The position numbers and the translations under genes were made by a program. Of a stretch of 64,000 bases of DNA, positions 17,941 to 25,921 are shown piece by piece; positions within the stretch are counted from its first letter, which is position 1, and each line of letters begins with the position of its first letter. The notes beneath the pieces were generated by a model. The model ran no database searches and was not told the DNA's origin. It worked only from the letters and a program-made list of their open reading frames with translations. The stretch comes from Asanoa ishikariensis (GTDB lineage: Bacteria > Actinomycetota > Actinomycetes > Mycobacteriales > Micromonosporaceae), in NCBI RefSeq assembly GCF_900107455.1, contig NZ_FNQB01000001.1:1612001-1676000 (forward strand), given 5' to 3'.

Positions 17941-19230
17941 GTGACCGCACCTTCGCTCGCCGCCCAGTGGCGCCGCCCCGGCCCGACGCCGGAGCAGCGG
18001 CGTGCCGACGTGCTGATCGGGTTGGCGGTCACGGTGCTGGTGCTGCTCAACATGACGCTCACGACGTCGGCCGGTGTCTCGGTGTTCGGCGGCCGCATGC
18101 CCATCCTGCCCGAGCAGGTGTTCTGGACCTTGGCGATCTGCCTACCGCTGTGCTGGCGGCGGCGCTGGCCTGAGGCCGTCGCGCTCGTCGTCTCGGCCGC
18201 GTTCATCGCCGCGCAGGTCCGCGCCGCGCCCGAGCAGCAGCTCACGTCCTGGGTGCTGTTCGGGGCGATCTACGCGCTCGGCGCGTGGGGCCGCGACCGG
18301 TGGCGGGCCAAGTGGATCCGCATCGCGATCACCGTCGCGATGTTCGTGTGGCTCTTCATCAGCCTGGCGATCTTTCTCGGGCGCGCTCAGCCGAACGAGT
18401 TCGAGCACGCCAGCGGGGTCCTGCCGCCGCTGTTCGCGGTGGTCGTCAACGGCATCCTGGTCAACGTGCTGATCTTCGGTTTCGCCTACTTCTTCGGCGA
18501 GATCGCCTGGACGTCGGCCCGCCGCGAGCACGAGCTCGAGCTGCGGGCCGAGCAGTTGCGGGCGTCCCAAGCCGAGGCGCGTGAGTTGGCGGTCTCCGAC
18601 GAACGACTACGGATCGCGCGCGAGCTGCACGACGTGGTCGCCCACCACGTCTCGGTGATGGGCGTTCAGGCGTCCGCGGGCCGACGGGTGCTCGACAAGG
18701 ACCCGGCCAAGGCCCGCGTCGCGCTGGAGTCGGTCGAGCAGAGCGCCCGCACCGCGGTCGACGAGCTGCGTCGCATGCTGGGCCTGCTCCGCCAGTCCGG
18801 CGACGCGGTCGACGTGACAGCCGGCGGCGTCGACCGGCTCGACGAGCTGCTGGGCAACGCCCGCGAGGCGGGCCTACGGGCCGAGCTCGGCGTCTACGGC
18901 GATCCGGTGGAGCTAGCCGAGTCGCTGTCCCAGGCGATCTACCGGATCGTCCAGGAAGCGTTGACCAACACCCTCAAGCACGCGGGCGCGACCACCGTCG
19001 ACGTCCGCATCCGCTACCTGGCCCACGAAGTGGAGATCGACGTGACCGACGACGGACGTTCGGTGCTGGTCGGCCAGCGCACCGGCGGCATGGGCCTGAT
19101 CGGCATGCGCGAGCGCGTCTCGGCACACGACGGCGTCCTGGAGACCGGGCCGGCGGTCGACGGCCCCGGCCGCCGCGGGTTCCGCGTCCGGGCCCGCTTC
19201 CCACTGACCCGAGTGGCGGTCGAGGCATGA
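17941..19230 (+). CDS. Sensor histidine kinase (NarL-type, HisKA_3)
   Basis: A 429-residue membrane kinase. Four to five hydrophobic segments in the first 185 residues form the sensor, followed by a coiled linker (EHELELRAEQLRASQAEAREL), the HisKA_3 box RIARELHDVVAHHVSVMG with the phospho-accepting His near residue 230, and an ATPase domain with IVQEALTNTLKHAG (N box), VTDDGRSV and GGMGLIGMRERV. It should phosphorylate the regulator encoded at 19458. GTG at 17941 follows the hairpin. The stop TGA overlaps an ATG belonging to the first of three 77-bp repeats. Confidence 0.92.
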   Translation: MTAPSLAAQWRRPGPTPEQRRADVLIGLAVTVLVLLNMTLTTSAGVSVFGGRMPILPEQVFWTLAICLPLCWRRRWPEAVALVVSAAFIAAQVRAAPEQQLTSWVLFGAIYALGAWGRDRWRAKWIRIAITVAMFVWLFISLAIFLGRAQPNEFEHASGVLPPLFAVVVNGILVNVLIFGFAYFFGEIAWTSARREHELELRAEQLRASQAEARELAVSDERLRIARELHDVVAHHVSVMGVQASAGRRVLDKDPAKARVALESVEQSARTAVDELRRMLGLLRQSGDAVDVTAGGVDRLDELLGNAREAGLRAELGVYGDPVELAESLSQAIYRIVQEALTNTLKHAGATTVDVRIRYLAHEVEIDVTDDGRSVLVGQRTGGMGLIGMRERVSAHDGVLETGPAVDGPGRRGFRVRARFPLTRVAVEA

Positions 19231-19461
19231 CCGAGCCTTGGCGAGGACATCATCGGCAGAGCCCGCCCGGGCAGGGCGCGTCGCTACGCAGTGGGGGCGC
19301 GGCATGATCGAGCCTTGGCGAGGGCATCATCGGCAGAGCCCGTCCGGGCAGGGCGCGTCGCTACGCAGTGGGGGCGCGGCATGATCGAGCCTTGGCGAGG
19401 GCATCATCGGCAGAGCCCGTCCGGGCAGGGCGCGTCACCACGCAGTGGGGACGCGGCGTGA
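19224..19461 (+). repeat. Three tandem 77-bp repeats carrying overlapping 26-codon mini-ORFs
   Basis: Units begin at 19224, 19301 and 19378 and are nearly identical. Each holds an ATG (19227, 19304, 19381) that opens a 26-codon frame starting M(T/I)EPWRGHHRQSP and ending with TGA. Because 77 is one base short of 26 codons, each stop overlaps the next start as ATGA: kinase stop with mini-ORF 1, 1 with 2, 2 with 3, and 3 with the regulator's GTG (GTGA at 19458). Each unit also contains GCCCG and CGGGC around a 2-base loop. Whether the peptides matter is unknown, but the arrangement preserves translational coupling across the insertion. Confidence 0.85.
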
Positions 19462-20120
19462 CCGCCATCCGGGTCTTGCTCGCCGACGACCATCACCTGG
19501 TCCGCACCGGCTTCCGGGTGATCCTGGAGACCGAAGACGACTTCGAGGTGATCGGCGAGGCGTCCGACGGCGAGCAGGCCGTCCGGCTGGTGAGCGCGCT
19601 CCAGCCCGACGTGGTGCTGATGGATGTGGAGATGCCGGGCCTCGACGGCCTGGCCGCCACCCGCCGCATCACCGCGACTCCCGACGGCCCCGCGGTGCTG
19701 ATCCTGACCACCTTCGACCGCGACGACTACCTCTTCGCGGCACTCGAGGCGGGTGCCAGCGGCTTCCTGCTCAAGAACGGCACGCCGGAGGCCCTGATCG
19801 ACGCGGTCCGCGTGCTGGCCCGCGGCGACGCCCTGCTGGCACCCGAGCTCACCCGCCGGGTGATCGCCACCTTCGCCCGTCCGGGCGGCAACCCGCGCAC
19901 CAGCGGCGAGCAACTCGCCGAGCTCACGGCCCGCGAGCACGAGGTGCTGGTCGCGATGGCCAGCGGCGCCACCAACGCCGAGATCGCCGCCTCGATGCAC
20001 CTGGGCGAGGCCACGGTGAAGACCCACGTCAGCCGGGTGCTCACCAAGCTCGGCCTGCGCGACCGCACCCAGGCGGTCGTCTTCGCGTACGAGCACGGCG
20101 TCGTCACCCCGGGCGGCTGA
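19458..20120 (+). CDS. Response regulator (NarL/FixJ family)
   Basis: A 220-residue two-domain regulator. The receiver starts IRVLLADDHHLVRTGF and has the phosphorylation site in VVLMDVEMPG (Asp near residue 56), TTFDRDDYLFAAL and LLKNGTPEAL with the conserved Lys. A LuxR-type helix-turn-helix follows: LTAREHEVLVAMASGATNAE and ATVKTHVSRVLTKLGLRDR. It is the natural partner of the kinase at 17941, separated from it by the 77-bp repeats. The GTG at 19458 overlaps the last repeat ORF by four bases. Targets are not evident, though the HEAT-repeat gene follows two bases later. Confidence 0.93.
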   Translation: MTAIRVLLADDHHLVRTGFRVILETEDDFEVIGEASDGEQAVRLVSALQPDVVLMDVEMPGLDGLAATRRITATPDGPAVLILTTFDRDDYLFAALEAGASGFLLKNGTPEALIDAVRVLARGDALLAPELTRRVIATFARPGGNPRTSGEQLAELTAREHEVLVAMASGATNAEIAASMHLGEATVKTHVSRVLTKLGLRDRTQAVVFAYEHGVVTPGG

Positions 20121-20122
20121 CC

Positions 20123-20761
20123 ATGCTGATCGACTGGGAGTCCGAGGAACAACTCGCCGCGGCCGTGCACGGCGGCCCGGCGGGTGAGGCGTCCCTGCTG
20201 GCGGCCGTGCCGACCGTCGCCGTAGTCGCCGCTCTGGGCGAGGCCACCGGCCCCGACGGCGTTCCGTTCCTGCGCGGTCTGGTGGCCGACCTCGCCATGG
20301 AGCCCGACCTACGTTGCGCGGGCCTGGTAGCCCTGGCGAAACGGTCCGGTGCCGAGGCCTCCGACCTGCTGGCCGAAGCCCTTTACGACAGCGACGACAG
20401 CGTCCGGAACTACGCGCTGGTCGCCCTCTCCTGCGTGGGTGACGACCGCGCCGTCGACCACGTACACGCCCTACTCGCCCTCGACCTCGCCGACGACGAA
20501 CGGCAGCGCCTGCCGTTCGCGATGCAATACATGTCCATTCCGGCGGTGACCTACCTGGTCCGCCACGCCCAGAGCGGCGAGCAGGAAGACGAGCTAGCGA
20601 CCCTGATCCGCACCAACCTGGCCCGCCTGGGCAAGGTAGAGCGCGACTGGCTGACCGTCTTCTGGCCGGACGCCATCCTCGACCAGCCAACCGGCAACCG
20701 CCCGCACGCCACCGACATGGTGGCCTGGCAACCGTTGCTGGCCACGATCTACCCGCGCTGA
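20123..20761 (+). CDS. HEAT-repeat protein
   Basis: A 212-residue helical protein without signal peptide. Paired helices such as LRGLVADLAMEPDLRCAGLV, DLLAEALYDSDDSVRNYALV and VGDDRAVDHVHALLALDL are spaced about 30 residues apart like HEAT repeats. The C-terminus ends WQPLLATIYPR. ATG at 20123 lies two bases after the regulator stop, so it is part of the two-component operon and may be a scaffold or partner of the signalling proteins. No enzymatic motif is seen. The last 28 bases of the gene are duplicated downstream in an imperfect 58-bp repeat. Confidence 0.75.
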   Translation: MLIDWESEEQLAAAVHGGPAGEASLLAAVPTVAVVAALGEATGPDGVPFLRGLVADLAMEPDLRCAGLVALAKRSGAEASDLLAEALYDSDDSVRNYALVALSCVGDDRAVDHVHALLALDLADDERQRLPFAMQYMSIPAVTYLVRHAQSGEQEDELATLIRTNLARLGKVERDWLTVFWPDAILDQPTGNRPHATDMVAWQPLLATIYPR

Positions 20762-20847
20762 CGCGCCACCCCGGCCGGTGGGGTGGCAGCGGCTGCTGGC
20801 CAGGATCTACCCGCGCTGGCGCGCCACCCCGGACGGCGGGGTGCGCC
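20733..20847. repeat. 58-bp imperfect tandem duplication of the HEAT gene 3' end
   Basis: The sequence from about 20733, which ends the HEAT gene (CTGGCCACGATCTACCCGCG and onward through its stop), recurs 58 bases later (CTGGCCAGGATCTACCCGCG) with about eight mismatches. The stop TGA of the first copy is TGG in the second, so the second copy is not a usable gene end. Confidence 0.7.
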
Positions 20848-20959
20848 CCGGCCAGGCCGTGTTCGGCGCTGCGCTCATCGCCGTCCGCGGTTCCGCGGCC
20901 CGTCCTTGTTGGCGTGTCATCACCTGGGCGTTGCGGCCGCCTGGCGGTCGCATCTCCTG

Positions 20960-21009
20960 GGAGCCCACATTTTCTTTGATGTGCGCACGTGAAAGAACAT
21001 GTGGGCTCC
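20960..21009. repeat. 50-bp near-perfect palindrome
   Basis: Two 25-base arms meet without a spacer at TGC|GCA (20984/20985). The outer parts GGAGCCCACAT and ATGTGGGCTCC are perfect complements and the inner parts differ at three positions. The arms contain an AT-rich core (TTTTCTTTGATG) that is unusual in this DNA. It could act as a terminator for the operon ending at 20761, as a cruciform, or be a copy of a dispersed palindromic element. Confidence 0.75.
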
Positions 21010-21164
21010 TCGAGCACACCCCGCTCCGCGCGCGACACGCTCGCGGGGACACGACCTCCGCCTGCGCGACCACCTGGACGAGCCGTCCCGGCTCGTCGGG
21101 TCGGGCGGCCCGAGGAGGGCGATCTCGCGCCGGCGTGGGTCGGGCTGAGGGCCGGCTCGGTCAG

Positions 21165-21503
21165 CGCCGCGCGGGGGACCGCTGCGACCTGGGCCGCTGC
21201 CGGCGGACGTCGCCGCGCGGGGGACCGCTGCGACCTGGGCCGCTGCCGGCGGACGTCGCCGCGCGGGGGACCGCTGCGACCTGGGCCGCTGCCGGCGGAC
21301 GTCGCCGCGCGGGGGACCGCTGCGACCTGGGCCGCTGCCGGCGGACGTCGCCGCGCGGGGGACCGCTGCGACCTGGGCCGCTGCCGGCGGACGTCGCCGC
21401 GCGGGGGACCGCTGCGACCTGGGCCGCTGCCGGCGGACGTCGCCGCGCGGGGGACCGCTGCGACCTGGGCCGCAGCGGTCGGACGTCGCCGCGCGGGGGA
21501 CCA
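21165..21503. repeat. 46-bp tandem repeat array, seven full copies and a partial eighth
   Basis: Units start every 46 bases at 21165, 21211, 21257, 21303, 21349, 21395 and 21441, and a partial unit starts at 21487. The unit begins CGCCGCGCGGGGGACCGCTG and ends GCTGCCGGCGGACGT. Copies 1-6 appear identical. Copy 7 differs at its 3' end and thereby creates a perfect hairpin, GACCGCTGCG (21453-21462) with CGCAGCGGTC (21471-21480). 46 is not a multiple of three, so it does not encode a peptide repeat in one frame. It ends 80 bases before an ABC exporter gene. Confidence 0.92.
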
Positions 21504-21582
21504 GGGTCCGTCGCGCGGGGGACCCGGAGAGTCGATCTAGCGCCGGACGACGGCGAAACCGCCCTTCCATAGCCTTTAGGGC

Positions 21583-22476
21583 ATGACGAAGGTGCTTCAT
21601 CTCGAAGCGATCAACCGGAGCTTCGGCGATCGCCAAGTGCTCCGCGACGTGACGTTCGACGTCACCGCAGGCCGGATGACGGGGTTCGTCGGCGCCAACG
21701 GTGCCGGCAAGACGACCAGCATGCGGATCATCCTGGGTGTGCTCGCCCCGGATTCGGGTGAGGTGACCTGGCAGGGCTCGAAGCTGACCCGCGAGGACCG
21801 GCGCCGGTTCGGTTACATGCCTGAGGAGCGCGGTCTCTATCCCAAGATGACCGTACGCGACCAGCTCGTCTATCTCGGCCGCCTGCACGGGATGACGCTG
21901 GATGCCGTCCGCCGCAAGGTGGATGAGCTGCTCGAATGGCTGAGCCTCGGCGAGCGGGCCAACGACCCGGTCGAGAACCTGTCGCTCGGCAACCAGCAGC
22001 GCGCCCAGATCGCCGCCGCGCTGGTTCACGAGCCCGATGTGCTGGTGCTCGACGAGCCGTTCTCCGGTCTCGACCCGATGGCCGTCGACACGGTCGTCTC
22101 CGTGCTGCGCGAGCACACCCACCGCGGCGTTCCGGTGCTCTTCTCCAGCCACCAGCTCGACGTGGTCGAGCGGCTCTGTGACGACCTGGTGATCATCGCC
22201 GACGGCGTGATCCGTGCCGCTGGCAGCCGGGACAGCCTGCGCGAGGCGTACGCCCAGCGTCGTTTCTCCCTGCGCGTAGCCGGCGACGCCGGTTGGGTTC
22301 GCGACCTGCCCGGTGTGTCGCTGGTCGACCTCGACGGCGCGCGCGCCGTCTTCGACCTCGCCGACGACGCCGACGACCAGGTGGTGCTCCGCGCGGCGCT
22401 GGAGCGCGGCCCGGTTCGCTCGTTCGGCCCCGTCACGCCGTCGCTCGCCGAGATCTTCCGAGAGGTTGCCCGATGA
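21583..22476 (+). CDS. ABC exporter ATP-binding protein (NatA-like)
   Basis: A 297-residue ABC ATPase of the ABC-2 exporter type. Walker A GANGAGKTTS (residue about 39), Q-loop region YMPEERGLYPKMTV, signature LSLGNQQR, Walker B VLVLDEPFSGLDP and switch histidine in SSHQLDVVERL are visible, followed by the C-terminal extension common in NatA and drug exporters. It pairs with the permease gene, which it overlaps by ATGA. Na+ or a drug or peptide are possible substrates. The sequence does not decide. It has no partner regulator. Confidence 0.92.
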   Translation: MTKVLHLEAINRSFGDRQVLRDVTFDVTAGRMTGFVGANGAGKTTSMRIILGVLAPDSGEVTWQGSKLTREDRRRFGYMPEERGLYPKMTVRDQLVYLGRLHGMTLDAVRRKVDELLEWLSLGERANDPVENLSLGNQQRAQIAAALVHEPDVLVLDEPFSGLDPMAVDTVVSVLREHTHRGVPVLFSSHQLDVVERLCDDLVIIADGVIRAAGSRDSLREAYAQRRFSLRVAGDAGWVRDLPGVSLVDLDGARAVFDLADDADDQVVLRAALERGPVRSFGPVTPSLAEIFREVAR

Positions 22477-23564
22477 ACACGTCGTCCGCCATCAGGCTGG
22501 TCGCGGCCCGTGAGCTGAAGGTCAAGATGAAGGACAAGACGTTCCTCATCAGTACGATCTTCTTCCTGCTGTTCGCGGTCGGCGGCACCGTGCTGCCGGC
22601 GATGCTGGGCGGGGGCGCGTCGAGCGTCGCGGTCGCCGACGCGGCCACCGCGACCACCCTGCGCGCCGCGGGCCTGGAGGTGACCCAGGTCAGCGACGAG
22701 GCGGCCGCCGAGCAGGCGGTACGTGACGGCGACGTGGACGCCGCCGTGGTAACGGGGGGTGGCGACCCGAAGGTCCTCGCGATGGACGACGCGCCCGGCG
22801 ACGTCGTGTCGGCGCTCAGCGTCGAGCCTCAGGTCCAGCTCCTAAACCCGGACGCGGTCGACCCGCTGCTGGCGTACTTCGTGCCGTTCGGTTTCGCGGT
22901 CGTCTTCTTCTTCACGTCGTTGACGTTCGGCCTGCAGATCGCGCAGAGCGTCGTGGAGGAGAAGCAGACCCGGATCGTCGAGATCCTGGTCGCCAGCGTG
23001 CCGACCCGGGCGCTGCTGGCCGGCAAGGTCCTCGCCGGCGGCGTGCTCGCGCTGTCCCAGGTCGCACTGATCGCCGCGGTCACCGTGGCCGGCATCCAGT
23101 TCACCGACAGCGATGGGTTGCTGTCGTTGATCGGCCCGTCGATCGGTTGGTTCGTGCCGTTCTTCGTGGTCGGCTTCGTGATGCTCGCGGCCCTGTGGGC
23201 GGCGGCCGGCGCGTTGGTCAATCGCGTGGAGGACCTGCAAGGCGTCTCGATGCCGCTGCAGATCGTGGTGATGCTGCCGTTCTTCCTCGTGATCTTCATG
23301 AGCGACAACAAGCCGGTGATGACGCTGCTCTCCTACATCCCGTTCTCCGCGCCGACCGCGATGCCGGTCCGGCTGTTCACCGGCGACGCGGAGGGCTGGG
23401 AGCCGCTGCTCTCGCTGGGCATCATGGTGCTCGCGGCGCTCGCGCTGATCGCAGTCGGTGCCCGGGTCTACGAGGGCTCGCTGCTGCGTACCAACGGCAA
23501 GGTGTCGTTCGGCGCGGCCTTCCGCGACAGGGAGAGCCGCCGGCTCGCGGAGATCAACAAATAA
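22473..23564 (+). CDS. ABC exporter permease (NatB-like, ABC-2 type)
   Basis: A 363-residue membrane protein: one N-terminal helix (FLISTIFFLLFAVGGTVLP), an extracytoplasmic loop of about 130 residues, then five to six helices between residues 130 and 350. EEKQTRIVEILVASVPTRAL is the hallmark cytoplasmic motif of the NatB/ABC2_membrane_3 family. ATG at 22473 overlaps the ATPase stop. Together they form a two-gene exporter followed by a hairpin terminator. Confidence 0.9.
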   Translation: MNTSSAIRLVAARELKVKMKDKTFLISTIFFLLFAVGGTVLPAMLGGGASSVAVADAATATTLRAAGLEVTQVSDEAAAEQAVRDGDVDAAVVTGGGDPKVLAMDDAPGDVVSALSVEPQVQLLNPDAVDPLLAYFVPFGFAVVFFFTSLTFGLQIAQSVVEEKQTRIVEILVASVPTRALLAGKVLAGGVLALSQVALIAAVTVAGIQFTDSDGLLSLIGPSIGWFVPFFVVGFVMLAALWAAAGALVNRVEDLQGVSMPLQIVVMLPFFLVIFMSDNKPVMTLLSYIPFSAPTAMPVRLFTGDAEGWEPLLSLGIMVLAALALIAVGARVYEGSLLRTNGKVSFGAAFRDRESRRLAEINK

Positions 23565-23571
23565 CGCGAGG

Positions 23572-23602
23572 GGGGATCTCCACGAGCTCCTTGGAGGTCC
23601 CC
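23572..23602 (+). terminator. Hairpin after the NatAB-like exporter
   Basis: GGGGATCTCCA pairs over all 11 positions (one G-T) with TGGAGGTCCCC around a 9-base loop, starting eight bases after the permease stop. It could equally be a 5' leader element of argS, whose start is 80 bases further on. Confidence 0.6.
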
Positions 23603-23682
23603 GTCCTCGTGGACGAACAGCAGGGGGCGATGCCGACAGAATCTCGGTGGCGACCCTGGGGCTCGACCCGGATCATCCATGC

Positions 23683-25380
23683 ATGGCCGTTCCGCCGCTT
23701 GCCGCGTCCCTGTCCGACGCCGTGTCCGCCGCCCTGGCGACCGCGGGTGTCTTCGAGGTCGCGCCGCGGATCCGCCGTTCCCAGCACGCCGACTTCCAGG
23801 CCGACGGGGTGCTCGCGTCGGCCGGAGCGCTGCGCCGCGACCCGCGCGCGCTGGCGGCCGAGGTCGCCGCGGCGTTGCCGACCGGCGACCGGCTGGCCGC
23901 CGCGTCCGTCGCCGGCCCGGGTTTCGTCAACCTCGACCTCACCGACGGCGCGCTCCTCGACCAGCTCGCCGCCCGGCTCGCCGACCCACGGCTCGGGGTC
24001 GGCACACCGGAGTCGGGCGTCACCACGGTCGTCGACTACTCGCAGCCCAACGTGGCCAAGGAGATGCACGTCGGCCACCTGCGCTCGACGATCATCGGTG
24101 ACGCGCTGGTGCGTACCCTCGAACATCTCGGTGGAGACGTCATCCGGCGCAACCACCTCGGCGACTGGGGCACCCAGTTCGGCATGCTCATCCAGCGGCT
24201 GGTCGAGCATCCCGAGCCGCCCGCCTCGATGGGTCGCCTGCTGGAGATCTACCGGACGGCGCAGGCCCAGTTCGAGGCCGACCCGGCGTTCGCCGACCGC
24301 GCCCGGCAGCGGGTGGTCGCGCTGCAGAGCGGCGACCGGGCGACGGTGGCCGTGTGGCGGGAGCTGGTCGACGAGTCGGAGCGTTACTTCACCGAGGTCT
24401 ACGACCGCCTGGGTGTACGGCTCACCCCGGCCGACGCGGTCGGCGAAAGCGCGTACAACGCTGCCCTGCCCGGCATCGCCGACGAGTTGGAGCGGGCCGG
24501 CATCGCGGTGATCAGCGACGGCGCGCTCTGCGTGTTCGCCGACTTCAGCTCGACACCGCTGATCGTCCGCAAGAGCGACGGCGGTTTCGGCTACGCGGCG
24601 ACGGACTTGGCCGCACTGCGGCAGCGGGTCGGCGACCTGCACGCCGACCGGCTCCTCTACGTGGTCGACGCCCGGCAGTCGCTGCACTTCCGGCTGGTGT
24701 TCGCCGCCGCGACGCGGGCGGGTTGGCTGCAGGCGACGGTGTCCGCGACCCACGTCGCGTTCGGCTCGGTCCTCGGCCGCGACGGCCGCCCGTTCCGGAC
24801 CCGCAGCGGCGGCACCATCCGCCTGATCGACCTGCTCACGGACGCGGTCGACCGGGCCCGCACGGTGGTCGCGGCGAAGAACCCGGACCTGACCGGCGCG
24901 GCCCTCGACGAACGGGCGCAGGCGGTCGGCATCGGGGCGGTCAAGTACGCCGACCTGGCAACGGGCCGCTCGCGCGACTACGTCTACGACCCGGACCGGA
25001 TGCTCGCGCTGACCGGCGACACGGGGGTCTACCTGCAGTACGCGCACGCCCGGATCCGCTCGATCCTGGCCCGGGCCGGCAGCGCCCGCACCCAGGTCGA
25101 CGCGACCGCGCCGCTGCACGCGGCGGAGCGGGCGCTGATCCTGGACCTGGACGGTTTCGCGGAGACGTTGTCGGAGGTGGTGGCGAGCTACGAGCCCCAC
25201 CGCCTGTGCGCCTACCTGCACCGGCTGGCCCAGACGTTCACCGCGTTCTACGACCAGTGCCCGGTCCTACGCGCCACGGGCCCGACCCGCACGAACCGGC
25301 TGGCCCTCTGCCACCTGACGGGCGACACCCTCCACACGGGGCTGACCTTGCTGGGCATCGAGGCCCCGGACCAGCTCTAG
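23683..25380 (+). CDS. argS: Arginyl-tRNA synthetase
   Basis: A 565-residue class I synthetase that attaches arginine to tRNA-Arg. The N-terminal additional domain (residues 1-95) is followed by VDYSQPNVAKEMHVGHLRST with the HIGH-type HVGH motif, RRNHLGDWGTQFGML, and the KMSKS-equivalent FRTRSGGTIRL near residue 367. The anticodon-binding helical domain ends with the characteristic RLALCHLTGDTLHTGLTLLG. The frame is open upstream, but ATG at 23683 begins right at the conserved N-terminal helix. Its TAG stop shares CTAG with the convergent YoeB stop. Confidence 0.95.
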   Translation: MAVPPLAASLSDAVSAALATAGVFEVAPRIRRSQHADFQADGVLASAGALRRDPRALAAEVAAALPTGDRLAAASVAGPGFVNLDLTDGALLDQLAARLADPRLGVGTPESGVTTVVDYSQPNVAKEMHVGHLRSTIIGDALVRTLEHLGGDVIRRNHLGDWGTQFGMLIQRLVEHPEPPASMGRLLEIYRTAQAQFEADPAFADRARQRVVALQSGDRATVAVWRELVDESERYFTEVYDRLGVRLTPADAVGESAYNAALPGIADELERAGIAVISDGALCVFADFSSTPLIVRKSDGGFGYAATDLAALRQRVGDLHADRLLYVVDARQSLHFRLVFAAATRAGWLQATVSATHVAFGSVLGRDGRPFRTRSGGTIRLIDLLTDAVDRARTVVAAKNPDLTGAALDERAQAVGIGAVKYADLATGRSRDYVYDPDRMLALTGDTGVYLQYAHARIRSILARAGSARTQVDATAPLHAAERALILDLDGFAETLSEVVASYEPHRLCAYLHRLAQTFTAFYDQCPVLRATGPTRTNRLALCHLTGDTLHTGLTLLGIEAPDQL

Positions 25381-25634
25381 CGTTCCCCATAGTGATAACG
25401 GCACGCCAGAATCTCGACGTCATCGCCCTTTATCCGGTAGACGAGGCGGTGCTCGCGATCTATCCGTCTCGACCAGAACCCGGCCAGCTCGCCGCGAAGT
25501 GGTTCAGGCTTGCCGACGCCTTCATGTCCGTTTCGCGCCACGTCCGCGATCAGGTCGTTGACCCGCTTGACCAGCTTGCGGTCGGTGTGGCCCACGTATT
25601 GGTTCCAGGCGGTGGTGGTGAAGACGATCCTCAC
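25377..25634 (-). CDS. yoeB: Txe/YoeB-family toxin (ribosome-dependent mRNA interferase)
   Basis: An 85-residue RelE-superfamily toxin that cleaves mRNA in the ribosomal A site. GKPEPLRGELAGFWSRRID, EHRLVYR and the C-terminal CRYHY match YoeB closely. The catalytic residues correspond to Glu44, Arg63 and His81. GTG at 25634 overlaps the antitoxin stop by four bases (GTGA), giving the standard antitoxin-first coupling. It converges on argS with a shared CTAG. Confidence 0.95.
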   Translation of the reverse strand: MRIVFTTTAWNQYVGHTDRKLVKRVNDLIADVARNGHEGVGKPEPLRGELAGFWSRRIDREHRLVYRIKGDDVEILACRYHYGER

Positions 25635-25906
25635 GCGACCTCCTGGACGGAATCTGGATCGACGAGGTCGTGCTCCTGCACATCCCCGCCTTCCAGCTCG
25701 GCCATCGACCGGCGCAGGGCGGCGGCGTTGCTCGGGTTCCGGAGCAGATACTCCGTCTCCTTCATCGACTCGTACTCGGCCAGCGGCACGATGACGACAG
25801 GCTCATGCCCGGACCGGGTGACGACTACTTCCTCAGCGTCGTTGATCACGCTGTCTAGCTCGGCAGCGAGGTTCTGGCGTAGCTGAGTGAAGTTCACGGT
25901 TCGCAT
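25631..25906 (-). CDS. yefM: Phd/YefM-family antitoxin
   Basis: A 91-residue antitoxin. The N-terminal DNA-binding and dimerisation fold MRTVNFTQLRQNLAAELD is followed by VVVTRSGHEPVVIVPLAEYE, typical of YefM, and an acidic disordered tail (ELEGGDVQEHDLVDPDS) that would wrap YoeB. ATG at 25906 has GGAGG six bases upstream. It neutralises YoeB and, with it, represses the operon through the TGTAC sites immediately upstream. Confidence 0.95.
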   Translation of the reverse strand: MRTVNFTQLRQNLAAELDSVINDAEEVVVTRSGHEPVVIVPLAEYESMKETEYLLRNPSNAAALRRSMAELEGGDVQEHDLVDPDSVQEVA

Positions 25907-25921
25907 GAGCACCTCCGAGTA

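Larger units (their letters stand above)
20762..21582. other. Gene-less stretch of about 820 bases, rich in repeats
   Basis: I see no supportable gene here. Long open frames exist on both strands, but they arise from the GC bias and the 46-bp repeats and have no ribosome site or recognisable protein. The stretch contains the duplicated HEAT gene end, a large palindrome (20960-21009) and the 46-bp tandem array (21165-21503). The promoter of the ABC exporter at 21583 must lie in or just after the array. Confidence 0.7.

Noticed and set aside
21165-21503. CRISPR array
   Set aside because: Units are contiguous identical 46-bp repeats with no variable spacers and no cas genes.
20762-21582. Long open frames over the 46-bp repeats on both strands
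   Set aside because: They come from GC-rich repeats without stops, have no ribosome sites and contain only repeated arginine/glycine/alanine-rich sequence.
23600-23682. T-box-like GGTGGCGACC before argS
   Set aside because: Only a short stretch resembles the T-box, with no matching stem I, specifier loop or antiterminator. Chance similarity is likely.
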